Positions 37,050-45,799 are shown, numbered from the stretch's first letter. The stretch is 64,000 nt of DNA from Sporosarcina sp. Marseille-Q4943 (GCF_943736995.1 NZ_OX031157.1:1771001-1835000); one strand, 5' to 3'. Program-made: numbers and translations. Notes: a model not told the origin generated them from the letters alone.

Positions 37050-37475
37050 ATGTAACACTCCTTTCCCTATTCTTCCCTATTAAACGAGTTCGACATTGCG
37101 TGTGAATAACCCTTTTATTGTTTAGCCAGTCACTTTGAGCAAGGTAGTCCTCCCACTATCATCCAGTCTTTTACAGCCGAAAAATCTGTACGGAACTACT
37201 TATCATAATTATGATAAGATGTGAAGTTAGGAATATAAAGACTATTTCCCGTCAAATACCACGCAATCTTTTGTACCGTAGAGGAGCAGACAGTAGAAAT
37301 TCATAGAGTCGAAGAGGAATCTAATATATCGTGTTTCCACTATCCTTCTGCGGGCTCCTGGGTGGGTCTTTTTTGTTATTTTGACCTTCTTTCACTTACT
37401 CCATAAATCATTCCTCGCAAAACTTGAAACGTTTTATCCATCCCATTCACCTAATGTATAGAAGGTGGTGATTCC
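37050..37475. other. Long intergenic region with palindrome and possible structured leader
   Basis: 426 bases without a gene. It contains a perfect 20-bp palindrome at 37199-37218 (CTTATCATAA and its complement). A possible folded RNA lies at about 37275-37375: AGGAGC (37282-37287) can pair with GCTCCT (37354-37359), with a GAGGAA/TTTCC hairpin inside, and a GGTGGGTC-TTTTTT tail near 37361-37374. CCACT (37337-37341) can instead pair with GGTGG beside the T run. No riboswitch or T-box consensus is recognisable. Confidence 0.45.
37199..37218. promoter_or_regulatory. Perfect 20-bp palindrome, candidate operator
   Basis: Each half is CTTATCATAA. It is AT-rich and about 260 bases upstream of the ECF sigma gene and 150 bases upstream of the HAD gene start. 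Shape and length suit a dimeric repressor (Fur-like or other), but I cannot assign one. Confidence 0.5.
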
Positions 37476-38024
37476 ATGCCGAAAAAGGAAAGACTTGTAA
37501 AGCAAGCAATCAAAGGCGATCAGAACGCATTGCAACTGCTTCTGAAAGAAGAGAAAGACAAACTCTATAAAATGGCATTCATTTACATGAAAAATGAACA
37601 TGATGCAGTGGAAGTATTTCAGCAAACCGTATTGGAGGTCATTGAATCCATACACCAATTAAGGAATCCGGCATATTTCAGCACGTGGGTGACACGGATT
37701 TGCATTAATGTTTCGTTGAAGGAAATTCGCAAAAATAAAAAGGTCGTTACACTTGAGGATTATTCAATTCCCGACGTCATTGAAGAGGTCAGTAGTTCGA
37801 TCGAAGAAAAACTGGATTTGACCAGTGTCCTCTATGAATTGGATGAGAAGTACAAATCAGTTATCGTTTTACGTTTTTATTATGATTTCACAATCAAGCA
37901 GATTGCAGATGTACTTGAATGTCCTGAGGGAACTGTCAAAACGAACTTACATAGGGGTCTCGCCCTGTTGAAAACAAAAATGAAGGGAGTTTATATGGAT
38001 GAAAGACGAAACGAAAATTATTGA
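37476..38024 (+). CDS. ECF RNA polymerase sigma factor
   Basis: 182 residues with region 2 (AFIYMKNEHDAVEVFQQTVLEVIESIHQLRNPAYFSTWVTRICINV) and region 4 (LDEKYKSVIVLRFYYDFTIKQIADVLECPEGTVKTNLHRGLALLK). It directs RNA polymerase to an unknown regulon. Its last 26 bases overlap the next gene, whose product is a membrane anchored regulator, the normal sigma/anti-sigma arrangement. GAAGGTGG precedes the ATG. An element TGAAACGTTTT typical of ECF -35 regions lies at 37425-37435, but no matching -10 is in place. Confidence 0.9.
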   Translation: MPKKERLVKQAIKGDQNALQLLLKEEKDKLYKMAFIYMKNEHDAVEVFQQTVLEVIESIHQLRNPAYFSTWVTRICINVSLKEIRKNKKVVTLEDYSIPDVIEEVSSSIEEKLDLTSVLYELDEKYKSVIVLRFYYDFTIKQIADVLECPEGTVKTNLHRGLALLKTKMKGVYMDERRNENY

Positions 38025-39021
38025 AGACACGATGGAAGCCATACCTGTACCAAGTGAGAAGCTGGATTCAATCATTGAGAATTCATTCAAAGGGGATGCA
38101 CCGCCCCGTAAGAGGACTGGCAAAAGGCGAGCCGGATATGTACTTGCCGCCACACTGGCAATTAGTATTTTAGGCGGGACGGTAATGTTGAATCCAGCGA
38201 TGGCGAATATGATAAGCCAACTGCCGGTCATCGGGAATGTATTCGACTATTTCGGTTCAACGAGTAAACCGGCCTATAAAGAGTTTGGACAGCTTGCAAC
38301 CGACGTCGGCCGGACTGCTGAAGATAAAGGCGTATTAATCAATATCGACCAAGGAGTGTTCGATGGGACGACCATCACTTTGGCAGTGACGATACAAACA
38401 ACTAAAAATTATGGCTCAACCATATTTTTTGAAGGCTGGCCTTCCGTTGAGGGCGAGTCCGCTGGAAATGCCGGCGCCTCCTTTGAGAAAGTGAAAGGAT
38501 TGGGCTACGTAGGCATTATGACGATCACTCCCCGGTTTTCGGACACTCCCGACAAGGTGGATGTCATCTGGGAGCCGAAAAAGTTGCTTGGCGATAAAAA
38601 AGAGGTGAAAGGCGACTGGAAGTTAAACTTCTCCCTGCCTTTAATCGAACCCGAAGTGCTGACTTTGAATAAGCAAGTTGAAAAAGAAGGTGTTGCTATC
38701 CAATTCAAGGAAGTGAGAAAGACACCGTTAACCTTCAATATTTATTATCAGCAATTGGTCGACCCTGCATTGCTAGATGACTGGACGGCCGTCGAAGCAG
38801 AGCTGAAAGCGACGGATGACCTAGGGAATGAATACGAAGTTCCTTATAACGGCGGGTTTACTGAGGGCGGTGCCAGGACTCGGGAGGATCTGCAATGGAG
38901 TGCGACCATCCATAACATTGATCCGCTGGCGACAAAACTCATTTTCCATCCATTTGCGACAGTGAGCACAATTGACGGGGCAAAAATAATTTACTTCGAA
39001 GATATTGAAATTGATTTGTAA
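37999..39021 (+). CDS. DUF4179 anti-sigma factor-like membrane protein
   Basis: 340 residues: a cytosolic N-terminal part (about 1-45, VPSEKLDSIIENSF), one TM helix (about 47-66, YVLAATLAISILGGTVML) and an extracytoplasmic domain of about 270 residues of the DUF4179 type. The topology is type II, in the usual manner of regulators of ECF sigma factors. It overlaps the sigma gene by 26 bases, so translation is likely coupled. AAGGGAG lies 9 bases before the ATG. Confidence 0.85.
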   Translation: MKDETKIIEDTMEAIPVPSEKLDSIIENSFKGDAPPRKRTGKRRAGYVLAATLAISILGGTVMLNPAMANMISQLPVIGNVFDYFGSTSKPAYKEFGQLATDVGRTAEDKGVLINIDQGVFDGTTITLAVTIQTTKNYGSTIFFEGWPSVEGESAGNAGASFEKVKGLGYVGIMTITPRFSDTPDKVDVIWEPKKLLGDKKEVKGDWKLNFSLPLIEPEVLTLNKQVEKEGVAIQFKEVRKTPLTFNIYYQQLVDPALLDDWTAVEAELKATDDLGNEYEVPYNGGFTEGGARTREDLQWSATIHNIDPLATKLIFHPFATVSTIDGAKIIYFEDIEIDL

Positions 39022-39029
39022 AAAGCATA

Positions 39030-39063
39030 GGCTGTCGCCCCTCCATATGGGCGACAGTCTTTT
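39030..39063 (+). terminator. Terminator of the sigma/anti-sigma operon
   Basis: GCTGTCGCCC (39031-39040) pairs with GGGCGACAG (39049-39057) and TTTT follows. Confidence 0.9.
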
Positions 39064-39140
39064 CACCGTTAACTTGGTAATCTTCTACCATTCTATGTTA
39101 TTATATTTGCAATTCTATAACTATTCTAAGGAGGCATCTC

Positions 39141-40565
39141 ATGTTCATTCGAAAATTGAAATTGTCCATAGGCGCGTTTGCCATCGCGGGAAGTTTGCTA
39201 GTTTCCCAGCAGGTCAATGCGGCGAGTATGCGAAGCTTTACGGATGTACCGACGACAAAGCCTTATGCGAATGCCGTTTATGAGCTTGCAGAGCGGAATA
39301 TTATTAGCGGGTATGAAGACGGGACGTTCAAGCCAGCTGCTTCCATCACACGTGGACAAGCTGCTGCCATTATTGCAAAGTTGCGGAACCTTGATACGAA
39401 GAATGTGAAGGACCCTGGATTCAAGGATGTGCCGCATTCCCAGTGGAGTTATGGTGCGATTGCCGCACTCGCCAATGCAGGTGTCATCAATGGATATGGA
39501 GATGGTCGGTTCGGACCGAACGACTCAATAACGCGGGCACAGATGGCTTCTATTCTCGTAAAGGCTTTTGAACTTCCGCACTACACTTACACCAGCAGTG
39601 AAAATCCATTTACGGATACGCAACGGCTTGGCAGTCACCAAACAAACATCAACATTCTATACAAACTGGGGATCACATCGGGGACTTCTTCGAGTACATT
39701 CAGCCCGAATGCCCCGATTTCAAGAGCGCAGGCTGCTGTGCTCATTAGCAAGACTGAGAAAGTAAAAGCGACGATTATTACTATTAAAGCAGCTGACTTC
39801 GGTTGGGACACCTTTACCTTTACTCCATATGAAGAACCGGACGACATCATTCATGCTGTTCGAAGTACGCAATTTACTTGGAAGCAAATTCAACTCGTCC
39901 CAATGCAAGAAGGAACTGCTACACTCTCTCTGATTGAGAGGCCGAGAGACCAGGGTTCATCTAACAACTATCGCAAGTATTATGTCCATGTAACGAAAGA
40001 GGACGAACAGTTGAAACTAACATTAGAACAATCGGAGGACATTCTTCCGGCTGAAGTATCACTTCTTACAGGGCAGATAAAGAAAATTTCACTCGCCACA
40101 ATGGAAGGGGTAATACTCGAGGAAGAAGTGAAGCTCAAGCCTTGTAACTACACCGTTACGCAACCCGTTTCCTCCTGCTTATTCATTGATGAGCCAGGTG
40201 AATACATTGCTACTGTACATTTTGAAAACGGAAAAGTTGTTCGCTATGGCATTTCAGCTTCGGTTAATAAAACTTCTTTCTATTTAGACGTTCAAACGAT
40301 TGAAGAACAACCGGAATTGACAATCGACCTCGGCGGATCGGCAGCTGAACTCGGCAAACACGTCCTTCCTGAAGGCAGCGAAAAGATTGCCGTTGTAACA
40401 CGAGACAAGGACTCCAACAAGTTCCATATTAAAGGTGTCTCGGAAGGCACGGTCAACGTCAAATTCTCTGCCAGCAAAGGTGCTATTGAAGAATTAACCA
40501 TACATGTCCAAAAAATAGGCTCCATTATTAAAGTGATCGCTGCCCCGGCGGATAAATACCATTGA
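39141..40565 (+). CDS. Exported protein with three S-layer homology domains
   Basis: 474 residues. A signal peptide (basic start, hydrophobic core, VNA-AS cleavage near 28) leads into three SLH domains at about 30-85, 92-150 and 155-212, each with a GYEDGTFKPxxxITRGQ-like motif (GYEDGTFKPAASITRGQ, GYGDGRFGPNDSITRAQ, GTSSSTFSPNAPISRAQ). SLH domains bind pyruvylated secondary cell wall polymer. The remaining 260 residues are beta-rich with two Cys (about 333 and 342) and end with an Ig-like VNVKFSASKGAIEELTIHV region. It follows the ECF operon with its own RBS; co-regulation is possible but unproven. Confidence 0.88.
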   Translation: MFIRKLKLSIGAFAIAGSLLVSQQVNAASMRSFTDVPTTKPYANAVYELAERNIISGYEDGTFKPAASITRGQAAAIIAKLRNLDTKNVKDPGFKDVPHSQWSYGAIAALANAGVINGYGDGRFGPNDSITRAQMASILVKAFELPHYTYTSSENPFTDTQRLGSHQTNINILYKLGITSGTSSSTFSPNAPISRAQAAVLISKTEKVKATIITIKAADFGWDTFTFTPYEEPDDIIHAVRSTQFTWKQIQLVPMQEGTATLSLIERPRDQGSSNNYRKYYVHVTKEDEQLKLTLEQSEDILPAEVSLLTGQIKKISLATMEGVILEEEVKLKPCNYTVTQPVSSCLFIDEPGEYIATVHFENGKVVRYGISASVNKTSFYLDVQTIEEQPELTIDLGGSAAELGKHVLPEGSEKIAVVTRDKDSNKFHIKGVSEGTVNVKFSASKGAIEELTIHVQKIGSIIKVIAAPADKYH

Positions 40566-40630
40566 TAGGGACCCCTTAACCTAAAATAAATTCCTTAGTG
40601 AATGTCGAGGGTTTCGAATAGAGAAGTGAC

Positions 40631-40662
40631 AAAAGGTGGAGGAGGGAGCAACCCCTCTACCT
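40631..40662 (-). terminator. Terminator overlapping the oxidoreductase stop codon
   Basis: On the minus strand AGGTAGAGG (40662-40654) pairs with CCTCCACCT (40642-40634) and is followed by TTTTGTC. The TAG stop is inside the 5' arm. Confidence 0.7.
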
Positions 40663-41604
40663 TTCTTTTCTTAATTCCTCCAACACCTTCTGGGCTTGAT
40701 AACCAACCTCAAAATCATAGAGCTCGGCTTCTCCTCCATTCGCTGCTTTTAGCAGTTCATCAATAAGTCTCGGTGGAGCCACCTCTTCAAGGGAAATCGG
40801 TTTCAGATCGTCGCCTGTTTTCCCTCCTCTTAATTCTCCCCAGTTTTCTAGCGTTAGGACGCCTTCCGATCCGTATGCGGTAAATCCGATATGCTCTTTG
40901 CCAGCAAGCCCGCTTATTCCTTCAATCAAAACTGGCGTGCCATCTGCCAGCTCTGCCGTGGCGACAATGCCGGTCTCGCATAGCACCGAATCATCAGGAA
41001 ATTCCAACCGGGTTTGGATATTATGGATATCGCCAAATAGCTTCAACGTCTGTTGGATGAAATGGACACCGACTTCGAGGACAAAGCCACCTTGCTCTCG
41101 CCCGCCGACCCAGTCATTTTTTTGCCAAGCACGCGGCCATTCCGGAAAATGCATGGAGAGCTGGAGGCGACGCAGCTTTCCTACGTAATTTCCATCAATC
41201 AGCTCAGCGAACTTCGTTGCTGCCTGGCTGTAATTCAGCGGGAAGTTCATGGCGTGAACAATGCCCGCATCCATTGCGGCATCAGCCATCTCTTTCGCCT
41301 CTTCCAATGAATTCGCTAAAGGCTTCTCGCATAAGACATGCTTTTTTGCCCAGATGGCATCCATAACAATCGAATGATGGAATTTCGGCGGCACCGCCAC
41401 GTAAACGAGATCCACTTCGTCGTTGGCAAGCAACTGCTTATAGTCTGTGTAGGCTTTTAAGCCGCCAAGTTTTTCAGCTGTTCCCTTTGCAAGTGTTTCC
41501 AGCTGATCACAAACAGCAACGACGGCGGCTCCTTCGTGCTCCGTGAATTGTTTGATCAACCGTTGACCAATGGCTCCCAAGCCGATAATTCCAATATGTA
41601 TCAT
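40657..41604 (-). CDS. Gfo/Idh/MocA family oxidoreductase
   Basis: 315 residues. An N-terminal NAD(P) Rossmann fold (IGIIGLGAIGQRL, GxGxxG) and the family motif AVPPKFHHSIVMDAIWAKKHVLCEKPLANSLEEAKEM with the EKP Lys (about 95) are visible. The C-terminal half is the Gfo/Idh sheet domain, with GGREQGGFVLEVGVHFIQQTL holding the catalytic His. Family members oxidize or reduce sugars, inositols or related alcohols. No pathway neighbour points to a substrate. Confidence 0.87.
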   Translation of the reverse strand: MIHIGIIGLGAIGQRLIKQFTEHEGAAVVAVCDQLETLAKGTAEKLGGLKAYTDYKQLLANDEVDLVYVAVPPKFHHSIVMDAIWAKKHVLCEKPLANSLEEAKEMADAAMDAGIVHAMNFPLNYSQAATKFAELIDGNYVGKLRRLQLSMHFPEWPRAWQKNDWVGGREQGGFVLEVGVHFIQQTLKLFGDIHNIQTRLEFPDDSVLCETGIVATAELADGTPVLIEGISGLAGKEHIGFTAYGSEGVLTLENWGELRGGKTGDDLKPISLEEVAPPRLIDELLKAANGGEAELYDFEVGYQAQKVLEELRKER

Positions 41605-41696
41605 GAAAATTCCCCCTTTTTTCTATCGTACATTAGGCGAGACGGACTGTCATTTAATCCTCTAACGAGAACTCTTCAGGAGAAAACGTGAACTTT

Positions 41697-42407
41697 TCAC
41701 CTATCAATCCGGTAAATCCCTTTCCGGTCCCGCATTCGGCAATCGTTCTGTTCAAAAATACGGATCATATGCTGATTCGCCTCGTCGGTACTGCCGACGT
41801 AAGTCTTCGCGCCAAACTCCTGCAGCAAGTTGAGCGAAATCCGGTGAAACATAGCCCCGTACCCTTTCCCTCGCCATTCAGGAACGACGCCGAAATAAAA
41901 CAACCGACCTTCATCGACAGTTCCTTGCTCGATCATTGGGATGCTCAAACCGATAGGCTCGTCGGATTTCCAAAAGATGAAACAGCGCGCCCTCCATTCC
42001 TGACCGAGCTCATTTTCCAAGGATTCCATCACCTGCTCAATTGTGAACAGCTTATTTTTATTCGCGGATCCGCTGCGGCAACGTTCATACAGTTTCGCGA
42101 AATCGGAATCACCGATCCTCCCAGCTGCCAAAGCTTCCATTGAAATTCCAGGCTCAACCGGAAACTTCTCATTCAGCGCTCGCGTATATTCCACAATCGT
42201 CGATACTTTCCGGAAGCCCTCTTCGAACAGCCACTTCTCATAGGACGCATCCATTAATAACGACAAATAACCGACCCGATTCCCCTTCCATCTCTCAAGC
42301 AAACGACTGAACGCCCCTAAGTATTCCTGGCCGGTAATCCCCTCGACCTTCACTTGATCAACAAGCCAATATTCATTATCCTTCTCAATTCGATTAAATA
42401 ATTCCAC
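41697..42407 (-). CDS. GNAT family N-acetyltransferase
   Basis: 236 residues. The GNAT acetyl-CoA site is visible late in the protein as FYFGVVPEWRGKGYGAMFHRISLNLLQEFG (about 167-196), followed by TYVGSTDEANQHMIRIFEQNDC. The N-terminal half is family-variable. Substrate unknown. A GTG start lies 9 bases from AAAAGGAG. Monocistronic. Confidence 0.8.
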   Translation of the reverse strand: MELFNRIEKDNEYWLVDQVKVEGITGQEYLGAFSRLLERWKGNRVGYLSLLMDASYEKWLFEEGFRKVSTIVEYTRALNEKFPVEPGISMEALAAGRIGDSDFAKLYERCRSGSANKNKLFTIEQVMESLENELGQEWRARCFIFWKSDEPIGLSIPMIEQGTVDEGRLFYFGVVPEWRGKGYGAMFHRISLNLLQEFGAKTYVGSTDEANQHMIRIFEQNDCRMRDRKGIYRIDR

Positions 42408-42555
42408 TCTTTCATTCTCCTTTTATCCCGTTTCCAACTTTATGAAGTTTCGCCAAGACATACATAGATTCCTTCTGCTTTTCAAAGATTCAACTCCCCA
42501 TCCTTCGGGTACGTGGAGTAGAGGAGCAAATTTAATGTTATAAGAAAGGACTACT

Positions 42556-43152
42556 ATGTTTGGACTTGCTGATTTAGTTTCGCTGATTATTTCCGCCTTT
42601 ATCATTTTGCCAGTTGTCTCATTCCTGAGGGAATCCGGCTACCTCATCATAAGTGCCATGTTCGGGGTCAAAAATCCAAGGCTGACAATTGGATCAGGTC
42701 CGAGATTAAAAAAAATCGGCATATTTGACATCCGGAAATATTATCACATGTATAGTTGGTTTTCTTTTGATTCATTAAAAAGAGACAACAGGTTTGCATA
42801 TATATGTATTTATGCAGGCCCAATCCTTATAAATCTTGTCTTAGCACTTGCGATAAACGTATTGCTGGCAAATGGATTTTTGGAAAACTACAGAACCTTT
42901 TTTGAACGATTTATCTTTTATGTATTTTACTTTGTACTGCTGGATTCCGTCCCGATGTTCACTGTGAATGGAAAACCGAACAATGGGATGATCTTATACG
43001 AAATGCTTCGCTATGGAAAACGGATCGATTATAATGATGAACCTTTCATTCCCGCCACGACAGACGTTGAAGAAGAAGTTCAGGAGCAAATGGAAAAAAT
43101 TGAAGAAATTATTGAGGAGGAAAAAAAGAGTGACAGTCCCCCACGTTCGTAG
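42556..43152 (+). CDS. M50 (site-2 protease)-like membrane protein lacking catalytic motifs
   Basis: 198 residues with three to four TM segments and an acidic C-terminal tail (about 165-198). The first segment FLRESGYLIISAMFGVKNPRLTIGSGPRL lines up with the M50 pattern HExGHxxxAxxFGVxxxxFxIGxGPxL, but the zinc-binding HExxH reads RESGY. Later DSVPMFTVNGKPNNGMILYE matches NxxPxxxLDGG with the Asp changed to Asn. I infer an inactive homologue with a binding or regulatory role. AGAAAGGA precedes the ATG. Its last bases form half of the hairpin that ends the opposing gene. Confidence 0.65.
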   Translation: MFGLADLVSLIISAFIILPVVSFLRESGYLIISAMFGVKNPRLTIGSGPRLKKIGIFDIRKYYHMYSWFSFDSLKRDNRFAYICIYAGPILINLVLALAINVLLANGFLENYRTFFERFIFYVFYFVLLDSVPMFTVNGKPNNGMILYEMLRYGKRIDYNDEPFIPATTDVEEEVQEQMEKIEEIIEEEKKSDSPPRS

Positions 43153-43165
43153 GTTGACTGTCACT
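43121..43165 (-). terminator. Terminator of the DUF378 gene, inside the 3' end of the opposing gene
   Basis: AGTGACAGTC/GACTGTCACT (43129-43138 and 43156-43165, perfect 10 bp) is followed on the minus strand by CTTTTTTTCC. Confidence 0.85.
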
Positions 43166-43170
43166 TCATT

Positions 43171-43482
43171 TTATTGTTCGTCTTTGTCAGCTAACTTTCG
43201 TTCTTTCGTGAAGTCCGGTTCTTCACCGAACTCAGTATTCAAAGCCGGGCTGGAATTACGACGCCGGTTTGTTACCACTTCACTATCCTCATCCGGTTTG
43301 AATAAAAGTCCTAAGCAAATCAAACCGCTAATTGCTACAAGTGCATATACTACCCTCGCCAAAAATGCGTCCTGTCCGCCAAATATTGATGCGACCAAGT
43401 CAAATTGGAAAAAAGCGATTAGTCCCCAATTCAATGCTCCAATAATAACTAATGCTAATGCAATGCGTCGAAGCGCTCCCAT
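43171..43482 (-). CDS. DUF378 family membrane protein
   Basis: 103 residues from an ATG with GAGGAGG 8 bases upstream. Two TM helices: RRIALALVIIGALNWGLIAFFQFDLVASIFGG (the DUF378 signature with GALNWGL) and ARVVYALVAISGLICLGLLF. A hydrophilic tail of about 35 residues follows. B. subtilis YuzA is a shorter relative. Function unknown. Confidence 0.88.
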   Translation of the reverse strand: MGALRRIALALVIIGALNWGLIAFFQFDLVASIFGGQDAFLARVVYALVAISGLICLGLLFKPDEDSEVVTNRRRNSSPALNTEFGEEPDFTKERKLADKDEQ

Positions 43483-43647
43483 TTCATATTCCTCCTCATA
43501 TAAACAATTATGATTATCTTTTGCTAAATGAGGATTTTCATACACGAGAAACGACTCCAAAAATAACCAATTGCCTTTATGCTCTATTCAAACGTTGAAA
43601 CTTTCGGCCGGAATAACCGTAAATGAAAGTATAAAGGAGTGTGAAAA

Positions 43648-44136
43648 ATGAACAATAAGCCTGTATTGGACATCCCGAAAACTTTGTTTGAAAAATCGCT
43701 GGACATTGTAACGGCAGCCGTCTATTTAGCTGGCATCATCTACACGATTGTCATTTGGAGCCAACTTCCCGACCAAGTGCCTGCCCATTATAACGCATCG
43801 GGCGAGGTGAATCGTTGGGGATCGAAATGGGAGCTCATCCTGTTGCCGGTCATTGCTGCCTTTTTAGCTGTTTTCATGACATTTTTGGAGAAGCATCCCG
43901 AATTGCATAATTACCGGAAGTTGAATGACAGCAATATCGAGTTCCAATATAAAAATTCGCGGATGCTCATGAATGTCCTGAAAAATGAATGTGTCCTGCT
44001 TTTTACGTTTCTGACATATAAAACTGAGCAAGTCGCTATAGGAAAAATCGACTCTCTAAGCGTCGCTTTTTTGCCTATTTTTCTTATCATCATTTTCGGG
44101 TCGATGGTTTTCTTCATCATTCGTTCATTTAAATAA
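43648..44136 (+). CDS. DUF1648 domain membrane protein
   Basis: 162 residues with three TM helices. The segment WSQLPDQVPAHYNASGEVNRWGSK after TM1 is the DUF1648 hallmark seen in SdpI/YhfH-like immunity and membrane proteins. TM2 follows directly (LLPVIAAFLAVFMTFL) and TM3 closes the protein. Role unknown; no toxin-like neighbour. AAAGGAG precedes the ATG. Confidence 0.85.
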   Translation: MNNKPVLDIPKTLFEKSLDIVTAAVYLAGIIYTIVIWSQLPDQVPAHYNASGEVNRWGSKWELILLPVIAAFLAVFMTFLEKHPELHNYRKLNDSNIEFQYKNSRMLMNVLKNECVLLFTFLTYKTEQVAIGKIDSLSVAFLPIFLIIIFGSMVFFIIRSFK

Positions 44137-44287
44137 TTGTTTTGTTTTTATAGTTTTTTAGCAAAGCCCATGTCATTTCCCAACTGAAATTTTCACATTA
44201 ACAATGACTTTCAATCAGCGAAACGCTTGGTTTTTCTATTACTTTTTGATAAAATGAAGGGGTGCGCATTAATAAAAGAAGTTTGAC

Positions 44288-44310
44288 TATAATTTGCCTT
44301 AAGGCAGAAG
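44288..44310 (+). promoter_or_regulatory. -10 box and MntR-like palindrome before the NCS1 permease
   Basis: A TATAAT (44288-44293) is followed at once by the perfect palindrome TGCCTTAAGGCA (44295-44306), giving ATTTGCCTTAAGGCAGAAG. This matches the MntR box TTTGCCTTAAGGnAAAC at most positions. No clear -35 is visible. The site would overlap the transcription start, like the one before mntA. Confidence 0.45.
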
Positions 44311-44345
44311 GAGTAGGTGCTTTACAACTAAGGAGCTGAAATGTA

Positions 44346-45752
44346 TTGTCAATAGAACAAACTAATTTGCAAGATGAAACGAAGGAAGAGGTCGTCCGGG
44401 ATTATTCCTTGGACCGGGTCCCTCGTGAGGAACGAAAGGCTGGCTGGCTTAGCATTACGAACATAACGTTTGGTATCGCTACAGCGATTTTTTACTTTCA
44501 GATGGGAAGTGTGATGGCTCTGCAATTCGGAGCTCCCAATGCTCTTCTATCCGCAGGATACGCGATTATCGTGGCAGGAATACTCGGTACAGTCATTGTG
44601 TATTTATCGGCGAAAACCGGCATGAATGTGAACCTCCTATCTAGGGGCGGCGGCTTTGGCTATATTGGAGCATCGTTGACATCACTCATTTACGCATCGA
44701 ATTTTATTATGTATTGTGCCTTCGAAGGCCTGATTCTCATATCGGCTGTACATCATTTTTTACCTTCCTTTCCGAAATGGATTTTAATCCTCGTATTTGG
44801 ACTCATTGTTATTCCTCTTAACTGGTTTGGAATTCAACAACTGGACAAGCTGCAAAAATGGTCATTGCCTATTTTTATCCTCTTTTTGATCACTGCAATT
44901 GTCGTTTCTTTTATCAAACCTGCTATTTACACAGGTCCTGTTTTCTCTTACATGCCAGAAGGAGTCCAGCTCGGCGGAACCGCGCTGCTGTTCTGTATCG
45001 GCATGCATAATGGGATTATGGGCTTAACCGCTCTTCTCGCTTCTGATTATGCCCGCTTTTTACGCCCTAAAGATATTAAAATCGGATCTTTAGCAATCGG
45101 GTTCATTCCTCAAATCTTTTGTTATGGCGTTATGGGAGGATTAGGCATCTGGTTCGGCGTCCGTTATTTAGAGTCAGATCCAGGCGTTTATATTGTACTG
45201 CTGCTAGGAATCGGTGGTGCGTTATTTACCATGTTGACGCAATTACGTATTAATGTCACAAATATTTATAGTAGTTCACTCTCCTTGTCAAACTTCTTTG
45301 AAAATATCTTCCGTTTCACCCCCGGCCGACGATTTTGGGTCGTTGTCTCCGCATTGACGGCGATTGCTTTAATGCTCGGCGGTATTGTAGACCACCTCGC
45401 AACGGTCATGACATTCCAAGGTGTCTTCCTATTTGCATGGGCGTCCATCTTGGTGACGGATGCGCTAGTCGTAAAAAAATGGTTGAAAATCGGACCGAAT
45501 TATTATGTTGCGACACAAGAATATTTATATAAGTGGAATCCTGTCGGCGTTGTTTCCCTTCTTATTTCCAGTGTACTCGGCACAGTTGCCGCACTTGGTT
45601 ATATGGGATTGTTCCTCCAATCGACAGCTGCGTTTTTCGCCGCAGTGCTTGCCGCTATTTTGACGGTCATCGTTGCGATCATAACGAAAGGCCAGTATTA
45701 TTTGGTAAGCGAACCACCTCATATTGTCGAAGAGGACAAACTGAAACGATGA
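44346..45752 (+). CDS. NCS1 family nucleobase/cytosine permease-like transporter
   Basis: 468 residues and 12 TM helices. The cytosolic N-terminus DYSLDRVPREERKAGWLSITNITFGIATAIF is the usual NCS1 entry into TM1, followed by RGGGFGYIGASLTSLIYASNF. CodB and YxlA are relatives; substrates of the family include cytosine, purines, hydantoins and thiamine. AAGGAG lies 10 bases before the TTG start. The promoter region has a MntR-like palindrome, an unexpected link. Confidence 0.85.
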   Translation: MSIEQTNLQDETKEEVVRDYSLDRVPREERKAGWLSITNITFGIATAIFYFQMGSVMALQFGAPNALLSAGYAIIVAGILGTVIVYLSAKTGMNVNLLSRGGGFGYIGASLTSLIYASNFIMYCAFEGLILISAVHHFLPSFPKWILILVFGLIVIPLNWFGIQQLDKLQKWSLPIFILFLITAIVVSFIKPAIYTGPVFSYMPEGVQLGGTALLFCIGMHNGIMGLTALLASDYARFLRPKDIKIGSLAIGFIPQIFCYGVMGGLGIWFGVRYLESDPGVYIVLLLGIGGALFTMLTQLRINVTNIYSSSLSLSNFFENIFRFTPGRRFWVVVSALTAIALMLGGIVDHLATVMTFQGVFLFAWASILVTDALVVKKWLKIGPNYYVATQEYLYKWNPVGVVSLLISSVLGTVAALGYMGLFLQSTAAFFAAVLAAILTVIVAIITKGQYYLVSEPPHIVEEDKLKR

Positions 45753-45758
45753 ACGACA

Positions 45759-45794
45759 GAAGCCATGCCCGCTTGAGTGGGCATGGCTTCTTTT
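45759..45794 (+). terminator. Terminator after NCS1 permease
   Basis: GAAGCCATGCCC/GGGCATGGCTTC (45759-45770 and 45779-45790) followed by TTTT. Strong perfect 12-bp stem. Confidence 0.92.
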
Positions 45795-45799
45795 ATCCT

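Noticed and set aside
37220-37375. T-box, lysine or SAM riboswitch
   Set aside because: Some paired segments exist, but none of the invariant sequences (T-box AGGGTGGnACCGCG, L-box or S-box cores) is present.
37425-37475. Autoregulated ECF promoter (TGAAACGTTTT)
   Set aside because: A fitting -35 is present, but no -10 lies 16-17 bases away, and the start would leave almost no leader before the ribosome site.
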